Counted from the first letter of the stretch, positions 25,023-36,786 are shown. The stretch: 64,000 nucleotides of DNA from Massilia eburnea (GCF_009720745.1 NZ_WNKX01000001.1:434001-498000); one strand, 5' to 3'. The notes: generated by a model not told the origin, from the sequence alone. Translations and numbers: made by a program.

Positions 25023-27857
25023 ATGCAGCAGCTGTTCGCCGATGACAATGCCGTAGCGCAGTGGGAGCTGGAACTCCTGCCATTGCGCGGTATTGAGCGG
25101 CTGCCGCTGCTGCTGTCCCTGGCCTGGCACCTGCGCCAGCGCGACGGCAAGCGTGCGCAGGAGCTGGCGCGCAAAGTCAGCGCCCTGTTGCCCTCGGCCC
25201 ACCTGCCGGACGATGCGCGGGCGTCGATCGAAGCGCGGCTGCAGTTGATCGATGGCGAAATCCGCTGGCTGCTGGGCGAACTTGACGCGGCTTCTTCGCT
25301 GGCTTCACGCGCCCTGGAAGTGTTCGAAGCCCAGGGCGACAGCATCGGCCGCGCCGATGCCCACTGGCTCAAAGCCTGGATCTCGGTCGACCGCGGCGAC
25401 CATGGCCAGCGCGATGCCGAACTGGAAGCCTGCGCCAACGCCGCCCATGCGGCCGGCGACCAGCAGCGCGCCACCATCGCCGATGCGGTGCAGGCGCGCT
25501 GGGCCGCGCTGCGCGACCTGCACGCGGCCACCCAGCGCTGGGGCGCCCGCTTCGACCTGGCGGAAGAAGTTCCGCCCGGCGTCGACTGCTGGATCAACGA
25601 CTTTTTCGGCATCGCCGCCAGCCAGTCCGGCGATATCGGCAATTCCGCCGGCTTCTGGATCCGCAGCTATGAGGCGGCCCTTGAAACGGGCCAGATCCGC
25701 GCCGCCGCCACGGCTGCCGCCAATATCGCGGAAAAATTCTCGCACCTGAACGACCATCACTCCGGCCTGGAGTGGATGCAGCGCGCCATGGAACTGGCCA
25801 AGCCGACCGGCTGGCCGCGCAGCATCGGCTCCTGCCTGGTCCACACATCCGACATCGTGCGCCGCCTGGGCCGTCTCGACGCGGCCGAAGAATTGCTGCG
25901 CGAAGCGCTGGTAATCCTGGCGCCGCAAGCCAACGGCCGCGCCTATGCCATCGCCTTGCAGCACCTGGGCGACCTGTGCCTGGACAAGAAGGATTATGGC
26001 GAAGCGCTGGACGCTTTCCAGCGCCTGTCGGAGCGCGCCGAAATCCTGCAGCAGAGCGACTTCAAGATCGTCGCGCTGCGCGGCCAGGCCCACGCCCTGT
26101 GCTTCCTGAATCGTTCGCTGGAGGCGCTGGACATGGCGCAACTGGCGGTGGATCGCGCCTCGCGCCATCACAATGCCTTCCACCACGTCGAAGCGCTGCG
26201 CGTCCTGGCCCTGATCCATGGCCAGCTGCAGCTGTCGGCGCCGCCCGGCATGGCGGAACCCAACGCCCGCCTGCACTACCTGCACAAGGCTTTGGAAGCG
26301 GCGCAGACGATCGAGGGCTACACCGTGCCGGGTGACCTGTACGATGCGCTGGGCGCGGAATACGCGCGCCTGGGCGATTTTGGCCGGGCCTACGAGATGG
26401 CCACCGCCGCTAGCGCCGCGCGCGAAAAGACCCACACGCTGGAGGCGACCAGCCGCGCCATCGCCATGCAGGTGCACCACCAGACCGAACAAGCCCGCGC
26501 CGAGGGCCTGCACCACCGCGAGCTGGCCATGTCGGAAGCCCGCCGCGCCGAAGTGCTGCAGCAGACCAGCAAACTGCTGGAACGCCTGTCGGCCATCGGC
26601 CAGGAAATCACCACCCACCTCGATGCAGGCGCGGTGTTCCAGGCCCTGGACCGGCACACCCACGCCCTGCTCTCGGCCAATACTTTTGCCGTCTACCTGG
26701 TCGATCCCTCTGGGCGCCAGCTGGAACGCGCCTTTGGCGTGGAAGCCGGCCAGGCCCTGCCCCGCAACACCATCGCGCTCGACCACCCGACGGCCTACAC
26801 CGCGCAATGCCTGCGCGAGCGGCGCGAAGTGTACATCGAACATGTCCCGTCCGAACGCGACAACCTGGTCACGCCCGGGACGGCGGCCAGCCGCTGCGCA
26901 CTGTTCGTGCCGCTGCTGGTGGGTGAACGCGCGCTGGGCGTCATGACGGTACAGGCCATGCACCCCAATGCCTACGGCGAACGCGAACGCCTGATTTTCC
27001 GCACGCTCTGCGCTTACGGCGCCATCGCGCTGGACAACGCCCACGCCTATGCCCAGCTGCAGGAGGCGCAGTCGCAGCTGGTGTCGCAGGAAAAGCTGGC
27101 GGCCCTGGGCTCGCTGATGGCGGGCGTGGCGCACGAGCTGAATACCCCGATCGGCAACAGCCTGCTGATCGCCAGCACCCTGGAACAGAAGACCAACGCG
27201 CTGGAAGAAGCGGTCAACGGACCGGGACTGCGCAAATCCCAGCTGCTGTCCTTCATCGACGATGCACGCAAGGCTTCCACCCTGGTGATGCGCGGCCTGC
27301 ACAGCGCAGCCGACCTGGTGTCCAGCTTCAAGCAGGTGGCGGTGGACCGCACCACCGAGCAGCGCCGCGTGTTCAACCTGCACCAGGTGACGCATGAAAT
27401 CGTCGCCACCGTGATGAACCGCATCCGCAAGGACTACCACCATCTCGAATTCGAGGTGCCGGAGACGATCACCCTGGACAGCTATCCCGGCCCCTTCGGC
27501 CAGGTGATCACGAACTTGATCAACAACGCCCTGCTGCACGGTTTCGACGGCCGGCAGGATGGCCAGATGCGCCTGGTGGCCAGTACCCCGGTGGAGGGCC
27601 GCGTGCTGATAACATTCAGCGACAACGGCGAAGGCATAGCGCCGGAGAACCAGTCGCGCATCTTTGACCCCTTTTTCACCACCAAACTGGGACAAGGCGG
27701 CTCGGGGCTGGGCTTGTCAATCAGTTATAACATCGTTACTTCCCTCTTGGGCGGCCAGATCGCCGTCAGCAGCAGCGACGCCGGCACCACGTTCACGCTG
27801 GACCTGCCGTTACTGGCCCCGCGCCACGACCCCGAACGCCCGGCCACGATTTATTGA
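25023..27857 (+). CDS. Soluble histidine kinase with TPR-like N-terminus and GAF domain
   Basis: A 944-aa sensor kinase with no membrane helix. Residues 1 to about 490 are helical repeats resembling TPRs (for example L-G-D-L-C-L-D-K-K-D-Y-G-E-A-L-D-A-F). A linking coiled coil follows, then a GAF domain (about 520-680), which usually binds a small ligand. The dimerisation H-box is A-G-V-A-H-E-L-N-T-P-I-G with H704. The ATPase has an N-box near residue 830 (N-L-I-N-N-A-L-L-H-G), G1 near 865 (S-D-N-G-E-G-I) and G2 (G-S-G-L-G-L-S-I). There is no receiver domain and no adjacent response regulator. The start is taken at 25023, just after rsgA; the longer frame overlaps rsgA. Signal unknown; the TPR region may sense a protein partner. 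Confidence 0.88.
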   Translation: MQQLFADDNAVAQWELELLPLRGIERLPLLLSLAWHLRQRDGKRAQELARKVSALLPSAHLPDDARASIEARLQLIDGEIRWLLGELDAASSLASRALEVFEAQGDSIGRADAHWLKAWISVDRGDHGQRDAELEACANAAHAAGDQQRATIADAVQARWAALRDLHAATQRWGARFDLAEEVPPGVDCWINDFFGIAASQSGDIGNSAGFWIRSYEAALETGQIRAAATAAANIAEKFSHLNDHHSGLEWMQRAMELAKPTGWPRSIGSCLVHTSDIVRRLGRLDAAEELLREALVILAPQANGRAYAIALQHLGDLCLDKKDYGEALDAFQRLSERAEILQQSDFKIVALRGQAHALCFLNRSLEALDMAQLAVDRASRHHNAFHHVEALRVLALIHGQLQLSAPPGMAEPNARLHYLHKALEAAQTIEGYTVPGDLYDALGAEYARLGDFGRAYEMATAASAAREKTHTLEATSRAIAMQVHHQTEQARAEGLHHRELAMSEARRAEVLQQTSKLLERLSAIGQEITTHLDAGAVFQALDRHTHALLSANTFAVYLVDPSGRQLERAFGVEAGQALPRNTIALDHPTAYTAQCLRERREVYIEHVPSERDNLVTPGTAASRCALFVPLLVGERALGVMTVQAMHPNAYGERERLIFRTLCAYGAIALDNAHAYAQLQEAQSQLVSQEKLAALGSLMAGVAHELNTPIGNSLLIASTLEQKTNALEEAVNGPGLRKSQLLSFIDDARKASTLVMRGLHSAADLVSSFKQVAVDRTTEQRRVFNLHQVTHEIVATVMNRIRKDYHHLEFEVPETITLDSYPGPFGQVITNLINNALLHGFDGRQDGQMRLVASTPVEGRVLITFSDNGEGIAPENQSRIFDPFFTTKLGQGGSGLGLSISYNIVTSLLGGQIAVSSSDAGTTFTLDLPLLAPRHDPERPATIY

Positions 27858-27865
27858 AATGCCCG

Positions 27866-27871
27866 TATAAT
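27866..27871 (+). promoter_or_regulatory. Candidate -10 element for argF
   Basis: A perfect TATAAT lies 32 nt before the argF start codon. No good -35 is visible 17 bp upstream, so regulation by an activator or a weak promoter is possible. Confidence 0.35.
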
Positions 27872-27902
27872 CTTTAGTCCACCGCAGCAAATCCAAGCAA
27901 AG

Positions 27903-28844
27903 ATGTCTATACCACCTAAAAGCATCAAGCATTACCTCCAGTTCAATGACCTGACCCTGGAGGAATACGAATATGTGATCGCGCGCGCCGCGGAAATCAA
28001 GCGCAAGTTCAAAGCCTACGAGATTTACCATCCGCTGATCGACCGCACCCTGGTCATGGTGTTCGACAAGAATTCGACCCGTACCCGCCTCTCCTTCGAG
28101 GCCGGCATGCACCAGTTGGGCGGCGCCGCCATCTACCTGAATACCCGCGATTCCCAACTGGGCCGCGGCGAGCCGGTGGAAGACGCCGGCCAGGTGATGT
28201 CCCGCATGTGCGACATCATCATGGTCCGTACCTTCGGCCAGGACATCATCGAGCGTTTCGCTGCCCATTCGCGCGTGCCGGTGATTAACGGCCTGACCAA
28301 CGAACACCATCCGTGCCAGGTATTTGCCGACATCTTCACCTATATCGAGCATCGCGGTTCGATCAAGGGCAAGGTCGTGGCCTGGGTCGGTGACGCCAAC
28401 AATATGCTGTACTCCTGGCTGCAGGCGGCCGAAGTGTTCGGCTTCCACGTCAATGTCTCCACGCCGCACGGCTACGACATGGACATGTCGCTGGTATCGA
28501 CCGACCGCTTCACCTTCTTCGCCAACCCGTCCGACGCCTGCGAAGGCGCAGACCTGGTCAACACCGACGTCTGGACTTCGATGGGCTACGAAGAGGAAAA
28601 CGCCGCCCGCCTGAAGGCCTTCGACGGCTGGATCGTCGATGCCGCCAAGATGTCCCGCGCCAAGCCGGACGCCCTGTTCATGCACTGCCTGCCGGCCCAC
28701 CGCGGCGAGGAAGTCTCCGCTGAAGTCATCGACGGCCCGCAATCCGTGGTCTGGGATGAAGCCGAGAACCGCCTGCACGTGCAAAAGGCCCTGATCGAAT
28801 ACCTCTTGCTCGGCAAGATCGACACCGAAAACCCAACTGACTGA
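27903..28844 (+). CDS. argF: Ornithine carbamoyltransferase
   Basis: Cytoplasmic enzyme of arginine synthesis, carbamoylating ornithine to citrulline; 313 aa. The carbamoyl-phosphate loop F-x-K-N-S-T-R-T-R occupies residues 54-62. The ornithine-side H-C-L-P is at 261-264, followed by A-H-R-G-E-E-V. Further family landmarks include [11 protein letters not shown] and W-V-G-D-A-N-N-M. It precedes argG, the next enzyme in the pathway, by 7 nt, so the pair forms an operon turning ornithine into argininosuccinate. No ARG-box was recognised upstream. Confidence 0.97.
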   Translation: MSIPPKSIKHYLQFNDLTLEEYEYVIARAAEIKRKFKAYEIYHPLIDRTLVMVFDKNSTRTRLSFEAGMHQLGGAAIYLNTRDSQLGRGEPVEDAGQVMSRMCDIIMVRTFGQDIIERFAAHSRVPVINGLTNEHHPCQVFADIFTYIEHRGSIKGKVVAWVGDANNMLYSWLQAAEVFGFHVNVSTPHGYDMDMSLVSTDRFTFFANPSDACEGADLVNTDVWTSMGYEEENAARLKAFDGWIVDAAKMSRAKPDALFMHCLPAHRGEEVSAEVIDGPQSVVWDEAENRLHVQKALIEYLLLGKIDTENPTD

Positions 28845-28851
28845 GAAAACC

Positions 28852-30084
<1,233 letters not shown>

Positions 30085-30106
30085 TCACTGTCCCCGCTCC
30101 CCTATG

Positions 30107-30137
30107 ACGGGCCGCTTTGCGCGGCCCGTTTTTTTTG
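30107..30137 (+). terminator. Rho-independent terminator of argF-argG
   Basis: ACGGGCCGC (30107-30115) pairs with GCGGCCCGT (30121-30129), followed by a run of eight T. It separates arginine synthesis from the wsp operon. Confidence 0.9.
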
Positions 30138-30183
30138 CTACATTGCCTTGGAAGAAAGCCCGATCCCCTGTGGAGACCACCGC

Positions 30184-31995
30184 ATGAACAATTTGAGCAT
30201 CAAGAAAAAACTATATATCGGCTTCGGCGCCATAGTGGCAATCATCTTGCTACTGCTGATTTCAGCCTACAATAATTTCGCCAGCCTGACCGATGCCAAC
30301 AAATGGGACAAGCACACCATGGAAGTGCTGGTGGAGTTAGACCGGGTCAATAGCGCATCTCTGCAGATCCAGGTCGATGCCCGCGGCTACATCCTGACCG
30401 GCAGCGAAGCCAATATCGCCAGCGAGCGCGATAACGTGGAGGTGCTCAGGCAGCATATGGCCAAGGCCGTGCAACTGACAGCCGACAACCCGCAACAGAA
30501 TGAGCGCCTGAAGCGCGCACAGGCTTTGCTGGCCACCTGGGCCGACGTCAATATTCGCCGCCAGATCGACAAGCGCCGCGCGCTGAGCGATGCGAAGAAC
30601 GCCGCAGAAATCCTGGGGCAATCTTCCGAGCTGAAGGAGGCCGGGGCCATTGTCAGCAGCGCGCGCGAACTTTTGGACCAGGCGGGCGAAGAGGAACGCC
30701 GCCTGCTGGGGGAGCGAAACGCCAAGTCGGCAGACCTGCACAATAACCAGAATAACCTCTTGCTGGGTGGCGGCGTCGTCGTAGTCGTGCTGTCGCTGCT
30801 CGTCGCCTACCTGCTGGCGCGCGCGATAGTGGCGCCGCTGTCCAACTTGACGGCCGCCTTGACCCGACTGGGAGCCGGCGACCAGGCCGCACGCATCAGC
30901 GTGATTTCCGGAGATGAACTGGGCAAGGTCAGCGCCGATTTCAATATGATGGCCCAGCAAATCCAGGATGCGGCGATGCGCGAGCAGGAGCTGACCAACC
31001 AGTTGCGCTCCAAGGTCGACGCGCTCTTGCAGACAGTGTCGCGTGCAGCCAGCGGCGACATGACCGGCAAGGTCTCCGTCACCGGCGACGACGCCATCGG
31101 CCAGCTGGGCGAGGGCCTGCAGCGAATGTTCGACAACCTGCGCTCGCTGCTGACCAATGTGCAGAAGGCCGGCATCCAGGTCACCACCTCGGCGACCGAG
31201 ATTGCCGCTTCGGCCAAGCAGCAGGAGGCGACGGGCGTGGAGCAGGCGCAGACTTCCGTTGAAGTCCTGAGCACCACCAAGGAAATCTCGTCGAATACTT
31301 CGCAGCTCTTGAAAACCATGGAGGATGCGACCGCGGTGGCGGACTACACCACCAGCGCCACGTCCGAAGCCCAGGGCAACCTGCGCCGCATGGACCAGAC
31401 CATGCAGAACATGGTCAACGCCACCGACTCGATCAATGCCAAGCTGGCGGCCCTTTCGGAAAAGGCGTCCAATATCAACTCCGTGCTGACTACCATCACC
31501 AAGGTGGCCGACCAGACCAATATCCTGTCGCTGAACGCCGCCATCGAGGCGGAAAAAGCCGGCGAAGCAGGCCGCGGCTTCTCGGTGGTGGCGACCGAAA
31601 TCCGCCGCCTGGCCGACCAGACTTCGGTCTCCACCTGGGACATCGAGCAGATGCTGAAGGAAATGCAGTCCGCAGTGTCGGCCAGCGTAATGGGCATGGA
31701 CAAGTTCTCCGAAGAGATCCGCCGCAGCGTGGGCGAAGTACGCCAGGTCACCGACCAGCTGTCGGGCGTGATGGACCAGGTGCAGAAACTGGCGCCGCAG
31801 TTCGACGCCGTCCTGCAAGGCATGCAGGCGCAGGCAGTGGGCGCGCAGCAGATCACCGAGACCATGATGCAGCTGAACGATGCCACCCAGCAGACCGTCG
31901 AATCGCTGAAGGCCACCAGCGAAGCGGTGCACCAGCTGCAGTATGCGGCGGGCGACCTGCAAACCAGCGTGGCCACTTTCGCCGTCAACGCATGA
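30184..31995 (+). CDS. wspA: Methyl-accepting chemotaxis protein WspA
   Basis: Receptor of the Wsp surface-sensing system, 603 aa. TM1 at about residues 10-30 and TM2 at about 191-213 enclose a periplasmic helical domain of about 160 aa resembling CHASE3. HAMP (about 214-267) and the signalling coiled coil follow. The hairpin tip at 446-461 reads [16 protein letters not shown], the WspA-type variant (E-K-A-G-E rather than A-R-A-G-E), continuing with [15 protein letters not shown]. No C-terminal pentapeptide tether is present. Start 30184 is set by GGAGA upstream; a TTG at 30148 is rejected. First gene of wspABCDEFR, overlapping wspB by ATGA. The role in surface contact is known from Pseudomonas, inferred here. 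Confidence 0.93.
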   Translation: MNNLSIKKKLYIGFGAIVAIILLLLISAYNNFASLTDANKWDKHTMEVLVELDRVNSASLQIQVDARGYILTGSEANIASERDNVEVLRQHMAKAVQLTADNPQQNERLKRAQALLATWADVNIRRQIDKRRALSDAKNAAEILGQSSELKEAGAIVSSARELLDQAGEEERRLLGERNAKSADLHNNQNNLLLGGGVVVVVLSLLVAYLLARAIVAPLSNLTAALTRLGAGDQAARISVISGDELGKVSADFNMMAQQIQDAAMREQELTNQLRSKVDALLQTVSRAASGDMTGKVSVTGDDAIGQLGEGLQRMFDNLRSLLTNVQKAGIQVTTSATEIAASAKQQEATGVEQAQTSVEVLSTTKEISSNTSQLLKTMEDATAVADYTTSATSEAQGNLRRMDQTMQNMVNATDSINAKLAALSEKASNINSVLTTITKVADQTNILSLNAAIEAEKAGEAGRGFSVVATEIRRLADQTSVSTWDIEQMLKEMQSAVSASVMGMDKFSEEIRRSVGEVRQVTDQLSGVMDQVQKLAPQFDAVLQGMQAQAVGAQQITETMMQLNDATQQTVESLKATSEAVHQLQYAAGDLQTSVATFAVNA

Positions 31996-32450
31996 AGGTA
32001 CTGGTCTTCCACATTGGCGCCGACCGCTATGGCTTGCCCTTGCGGCAGGTGCGGCGCGTGCTGCCCTTGCTGGAGCTGACGGCCATTCCGCTGGCGCCGG
32101 ACAGCGTGGCGGGCCTGATGAATTTGCACGGCGATCCGGTGCCGGTGATCGACCTGTCGCGCAGCGGCGGCGGTGCCCCGGCGCGCCAGCACTTCGATAC
32201 GCGCATCGTGGTCGCCGATTACACGGCACCCGGCGGCGAGGTGCACGCATTGGGCTTGATGGCCGAGCGCGTGCAAGGCGTGCAGGAGCTGGCGCAGCAC
32301 GAGCTGGCGCCAAGCGGCGTCCAGGCCGCCCCCTTCCTCGGGCAGGTTGCCGCCGACGCGCAAGGCATGGTGCAGCTGGTGGAAGTCGACGCCCTGCTGC
32401 CGGCGGAATTGCGGGCGCGCCTGTTCCCGGCGGAGGCTGAGACGCAATGA
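31992..32450 (+). CDS. wspB: CheW-like coupling protein WspB
   Basis: A 152-aa CheW-domain adaptor linking WspA to the WspE kinase. The double beta-barrel pattern is visible: [13 protein letters not shown] near the start, then [15 protein letters not shown]. Overlaps both wspA and wspC by 4 nt. Identified as WspB rather than WspD by its position and by the absence of the Cys-rich N-terminus. Confidence 0.9.
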   Translation: MKVLVFHIGADRYGLPLRQVRRVLPLLELTAIPLAPDSVAGLMNLHGDPVPVIDLSRSGGGAPARQHFDTRIVVADYTAPGGEVHALGLMAERVQGVQELAQHELAPSGVQAAPFLGQVAADAQGMVQLVEVDALLPAELRARLFPAEAETQ

Positions 32451-33820
32451 AAGTACTCTCCACACTGCGCCGCCTGACCGGCATGAACCTGGCCCGCAGC
32501 ACGGTGGAACAGGCGGTGCAGCGGCGCATGGCGGCAACCGGGGAAACCGTACGCAAGACCTATGCCGATACGCTGGACGAGACGGAACTGCGCGAACTGG
32601 TCGAACTGGTGGTGGTGCCCGAGTCGTGGCTGTTCCGTGATCCGCAGGCGTTTGCCGTGGCGACGGAACACGTCCGCCGCCGGCTGGCCGAGGGTGCGAA
32701 GATTGTGCGCATCCTGTCCGTGCCCTGTGCCGGCGGGGAAGAACCTTACTCCATGGCCATGGCCCTGTGCGACGCGGGCGTCAAACCGCAGAATTTCATG
32801 ATCGACGCGGTCGACATCAGCGCTGCCTGCATCGCCCGCGCCCAAGCCGGTGTATTCGGGCGCAACGCGTTCCGCGGCAAGGAACTATCGTTCCGCGAGC
32901 GCTATTTCACGGCTGCCGGCAATGACGAATACCGCATCAATGAAGCGCTGCGTGCGCGCATCCGCTTCAGCCAGGGCAGCATCCTCGAAGGCTCGCTCGG
33001 CACGGCGCAACAGTATGACGTGGTATTTTGCCGCAACCTGCTGATTTATTTCGACGATCCGACCACTGCCGCCGCCATCGAACGCCTGGCCGCACACCTG
33101 GCGAGCGACGGCATGCTGCTGGCCGGTTATGCAGAGGTGCCATCTTTTGTTCGCAACGGCTTCTCGGCGCTGCCGCACCGCCAGGCGTTTGCGCTGCGCA
33201 AGGACGTCAAACTCGCCGGTGCGCCCGCGCGTGCCGCCCTGCCCGCCCGTACGACGCCCCCCGCCGGCACGTCCGGCGCTGCCGCCACGCCGCGTGGTCG
33301 CGAAGCCAGCCTGCCAGGCGCTTTCGCCGCTGCCGCCGCGTCGCCCCGCAAAGCTCCCGCCCCGCGTGCGTCGCTGGCATCGGGAATCGGCGCGCAGGCC
33401 GCTACCTCGCCCGCTACCGCGGCAGGCCGCACGGGGCGACCGCCTCATGCTGGCAAGCCTGCCGCCAGCGCCCCGGTACCGCCCCCGATGGCCGCCGGCG
33501 GCGACGAAACCCTGCTGGCTCATGCCCGCCGGTTGGCCGACGCGGGCAAGCTGGCGGAAGCCGCATCCGCCTGCCGCGAATTCCTCGCGCAGCAGCCCGA
33601 TTCGGCCGAAGCCTACTTCATCCTCGGCCTGCTGGCCGAAGCCTCGAGCAAGCCAGCCGACGCCGAAGCGCAGTTGAAACGCTGCCTTTACCTGCAGCCC
33701 GACCACTACGAAGCGCTATGCCATCTGGCTCTGCTGCAGGAGCAAGGCGGCAACCGCAGCGCCGCCGCCACGCTGAAGGCGCGGGCCGCGCGCGCCTTCC
33801 AGCGCCAGCAGCCACAGTGA
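32447..33820 (+). CDS. wspC: CheR-type receptor methyltransferase WspC with TPR tail
   Basis: S-adenosylmethionine-dependent glutamate methyltransferase of 457 aa acting on WspA. The catalytic domain (about 1-250) has the CheR signatures E-S-W-L-F-R-D, the SAM loop S-V-P-C-A-G-G-E-E-P-Y-S and F-C-R-N-L-L-I-Y-F. A Pro/Ala/Arg-rich low-complexity linker (about 260-350) leads to a C-terminal TPR region (about 355-455: L-A-H-A-R-R-L-A-D-A-G-K-L and Y-F-I-L-G-L-L-A-E-A), as in Pseudomonas WspC, where it mediates protein contacts. The linker is longer than I would expect for the family. Overlaps wspB by 4 nt; 15 nt to wspD. Confidence 0.93.
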   Translation: MKVLSTLRRLTGMNLARSTVEQAVQRRMAATGETVRKTYADTLDETELRELVELVVVPESWLFRDPQAFAVATEHVRRRLAEGAKIVRILSVPCAGGEEPYSMAMALCDAGVKPQNFMIDAVDISAACIARAQAGVFGRNAFRGKELSFRERYFTAAGNDEYRINEALRARIRFSQGSILEGSLGTAQQYDVVFCRNLLIYFDDPTTAAAIERLAAHLASDGMLLAGYAEVPSFVRNGFSALPHRQAFALRKDVKLAGAPARAALPARTTPPAGTSGAAATPRGREASLPGAFAAAAASPRKAPAPRASLASGIGAQAATSPATAAGRTGRPPHAGKPAASAPVPPPMAAGGDETLLAHARRLADAGKLAEAASACREFLAQQPDSAEAYFILGLLAEASSKPADAEAQLKRCLYLQPDHYEALCHLALLQEQGGNRSAAATLKARAARAFQRQQPQ

Positions 33821-33835
33821 TAGCGGACGACGACA

Positions 33836-34507
33836 ATGACTGACCAAACACAAGACATGGACGCCTGCTGGGGCCGCATCGGCGTCGCCGGCGACCATAG
33901 CTGCGAAATCCTCGACAAGGCCGTCCACTGCCGCAATTGCGAGGTATACGCCGGCGCCGCCATGCGCAACCTGCAGCGCCCCGTCAACCAGGGCTACCTG
34001 CGCGAATGGGCCGAACATTTCCGGGCCCCGCGGGACGAAGGCGTGCGCCACGACAGTTCCTGCGTCGCCTTTCGCATCGGCCGCGAGTGGCTCGCCCTGC
34101 CAACCCATATGTTCCAGCAGATCGCCCCCAAAGCCATCCCGCACCGCCTGCCGCACCGCAGCGCGCGCGGCTTGCGCGGCGTGGTGAATGCCGGCGGCAA
34201 GCTGTATCCCTGCATCTCCCTGGCCGACCTGCTGGGCATCGACGAAGCCGGCGGCGAAGCGCGCGCCGGCCGCCACACCTTCGCCCGCATGCTGCTGGTG
34301 CAATGGGAGCAGCAGACCTACGCCCTTCCGGTAGCGGAACTGCACGGCATCATCCGCTACGCCGCCGACGCGCTGAAACCGCCCGCCGCCACCATCAACA
34401 AGGGCATCGAACGCTACCTGGCCGGCGTGCTGCCGCATGAGGAGATGCAGGTAGGCTGCCTGGACGACAGCCTGCTCGGCTACCAACTCGCGAGGACGCT
34501 GCGATGA
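33836..34507 (+). CDS. wspD: CheW-like coupling protein WspD
   Basis: Second CheW adaptor of the Wsp complex, 223 aa. An N-terminal segment with four Cys (D-A-C-W-G-R, H-S-C-E, then H-C-R-N-C-E-V-Y) precedes the CheW domain (about 70-220). This Cys pattern is characteristic of WspD and could bind a metal or sense redox, which is inference. CheW landmarks: F-R-I-G-R-E-W-L-A-L-P and V-V-N-A-G-G-K-L-Y-P-C-I-S-L. Overlaps wspE by 4 nt. Confidence 0.9.
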   Translation: MTDQTQDMDACWGRIGVAGDHSCEILDKAVHCRNCEVYAGAAMRNLQRPVNQGYLREWAEHFRAPRDEGVRHDSSCVAFRIGREWLALPTHMFQQIAPKAIPHRLPHRSARGLRGVVNAGGKLYPCISLADLLGIDEAGGEARAGRHTFARMLLVQWEQQTYALPVAELHGIIRYAADALKPPAATINKGIERYLAGVLPHEEMQVGCLDDSLLGYQLARTLR

Positions 34508-36786
34508 GCGACAAGAAGGATGACCTGAGCCAGTTCTCCATGCTGGACCTGTTTCGCATGGAAGCGGACAGCCAGACCCAGATCCTGACCGACGGCCTGC
34601 TGGCCTTTGAGCGCCGCAACGACCCGGCTGCCGTGGAATCGATGATGCGGGCCGCGCATTCGATCAAGGGCGCCGCCTCGATCGTCGGCCTGGAGATGGT
34701 GGTGCAGCTGGCGCACGGCATGGAGGACGCCTTCATCGCCGCCCAGGCGGGCAAGTTGAAACTCACGCCGAACCGCGTGGACGCGTTGCTGGCAGCAGTG
34801 GACCTGATCGTACAATGCTCGCGCGTCAATGGCGACCTGAATGCCTGGCTGGCGGCCAACGGCGCGCAGGTCAGCAAGACCATGAACGAAGTGCAAAGCA
34901 TCGCCTTCCTGCCGGAGCCGGTCATGCTGGCGCCAGCCCCGGCGCCATCGCCGGCCGCTACGCCGCCGGCACTCGTCCCAACCGGCAACGACGCCGACGC
35001 GCCCGCTGCGGCAGCCGAAGTTGTGCCCGAGCAGCCGGTCCCCGGCCGCACGCTGCCGCCGATGAAATCCGCGCAAAACTTCGACCGCCTGCTTGCGCTG
35101 GCCAGCGAAGCGCGCATCAACGCCCACCAGTTGCATCCCCTGATCCAGGGCATGCAGCGCTACAAGCGCAACCAGGCCGCCCTGTTCGCGGTGCTGGAAG
35201 AAGTGATGGAAGCCGCCTCCCGCACCAGCGACCCGGCGCTGAAAGAAAAGGCGCTGCTGTCAATTCAGAAAAGCCAGCCGCTCAAGCAGTTCATGCTCGA
35301 GCACATCACCGACATGGAAAACTATGAGCGGCGCCTGCTGACCGGCAGCGAGAACATGGTCGAGGAAGTGCTGGCACTGCGCATGCGGCCATTCCGCGAC
35401 GGCATCCAGCACTTCCCGCGCATGGTGCGCGACCTGGCGCGCAGCCTTGGCAAGGATGTCGTGCTGCGCGTCGAAGGCGAAGACACCCTGGTCGACCGCG
35501 ACATCCTGCTGCGCATTGAGAGCCCGCTGAACCACATGCTGCGCAACGCCGTCGACCACGGCATGGAGAGCGCCGGAGAAAGGCTGGCCGCAGGCAAGCC
35601 CGCCACCGGCACCATCGTCATGGAAGCGCGCCACCGCGCCGGCATGCTGAATATCGAGATCAGCGACGACGGCCGCGGGGTCGATCCCGAAAAAATCCGC
35701 CGCACCGTGATCGAGCGCAAGATGGCCAGCGAACAGATGGTGGCCGCCATGTCGCAGCCGGAGCTGATGGAGTTCCTGTTCCTGCCCGCCTTCAGCCTGA
35801 AGGGCGGCATCACCGAGATCTCCGGCCGCGGCGTAGGCCTGGATATCGTGCACGACACCATCCGCCAGCAAAACGGCACGGTGCGCATCGAGTCCGAACT
35901 TGGCAAAGGCTTTCGCACTTCGATCACCCTGCCACTGACGCAATCGATCGTGCGCGCCCTGGTGGTGGACGTCAAAGGCGAGGCTTACGCCGTCCCCATC
36001 GTCAAGGTGGAACGCATCATCAAGGTGCCGCAGGACGCCGTGCACACCCTGGAAAACAAGCAGTTTTTCGACCACGACGGCGAGCACCTCGGCCTGGTCG
36101 CTGCCGCCCAGGTGCTGGAACTGGGCGACATGGAGCATGCCGACGAATTGTCCGTGGTCGTCATCGGCGGCAACGCCAGGCGCTACGCCCTGGTGGTGGA
36201 CAAGATTCGCGGCGAGGAAAGCCTGGCCGTACAAGCCATCGACCCGGTATTCGGGAAAATGCGCGACATCTCCGCCGCCGCCCTGCTGGACGATGGCGAG
36301 CCTGTGCTGATCCTGGACGTGCCCGACCTGTTGCTTTCCATTGAAAAGCTGCTGGAAGAAGGCGGCCTGCACCAACTTGCGCACGCAGACCATGCCGGAC
36401 GGCGTAGAATGAAACGCATCCTTGTCGTGGACGATTCGCTCACGGTGCGCGAAATGGAGCGCAAATTGCTGGCCGGGCGCGGTTTTGAAGTGGACATCGC
36501 GGTCGACGGCATCGACGGCTGGAACGTGGTGCGCAGCGGCGACTACGACCTGGTCATCACCGACGTCGACATGCCGCGCATGGATGGCATAGAACTGGTC
36601 AACCTGATCAAGAAGGACCTGCACTTGCACAAACTGCCCGTGATGATCGTGTCCTACAAAGACCGGCCGGAAGACCGCGCACGCGGTTTGGCCGCAGGGG
36701 CCGACTATTACCTGACCAAGGGCAGCTTCCACGACGAGACGCTGCTTGACGCGGTATCCGACCTGATAGGCGACGCCTACCGATGA
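34504..36786 (+). CDS. wspE: Hybrid CheA histidine kinase/response regulator WspE
   Basis: The 760-aa kinase of the Wsp system. The N-terminal HPt domain has phospho-acceptor H52 in A-H-S-I-K-G-A-A. An Ala/Pro-rich linker (about 135-185) follows, then dimerisation helices, the ATPase domain (N-box near residue 342, G1 D-D-G-R-G-V near 386, G2 G-R-G-V-G-L-D near 437), a CheW regulatory domain (about 483-620) and a C-terminal receiver (about 637-760) with phospho-acceptor D687 in T-D-V-D-M-P. By family knowledge, phosphoryl groups pass to WspR (activation) and WspF. Overlaps wspD and wspF by 4 nt each. No domain is broken. Confidence 0.95.
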   Translation: MSDKKDDLSQFSMLDLFRMEADSQTQILTDGLLAFERRNDPAAVESMMRAAHSIKGAASIVGLEMVVQLAHGMEDAFIAAQAGKLKLTPNRVDALLAAVDLIVQCSRVNGDLNAWLAANGAQVSKTMNEVQSIAFLPEPVMLAPAPAPSPAATPPALVPTGNDADAPAAAAEVVPEQPVPGRTLPPMKSAQNFDRLLALASEARINAHQLHPLIQGMQRYKRNQAALFAVLEEVMEAASRTSDPALKEKALLSIQKSQPLKQFMLEHITDMENYERRLLTGSENMVEEVLALRMRPFRDGIQHFPRMVRDLARSLGKDVVLRVEGEDTLVDRDILLRIESPLNHMLRNAVDHGMESAGERLAAGKPATGTIVMEARHRAGMLNIEISDDGRGVDPEKIRRTVIERKMASEQMVAAMSQPELMEFLFLPAFSLKGGITEISGRGVGLDIVHDTIRQQNGTVRIESELGKGFRTSITLPLTQSIVRALVVDVKGEAYAVPIVKVERIIKVPQDAVHTLENKQFFDHDGEHLGLVAAAQVLELGDMEHADELSVVVIGGNARRYALVVDKIRGEESLAVQAIDPVFGKMRDISAAALLDDGEPVLILDVPDLLLSIEKLLEEGGLHQLAHADHAGRRRMKRILVVDDSLTVREMERKLLAGRGFEVDIAVDGIDGWNVVRSGDYDLVITDVDMPRMDGIELVNLIKKDLHLHKLPVMIVSYKDRPEDRARGLAAGADYYLTKGSFHDETLLDAVSDLIGDAYR

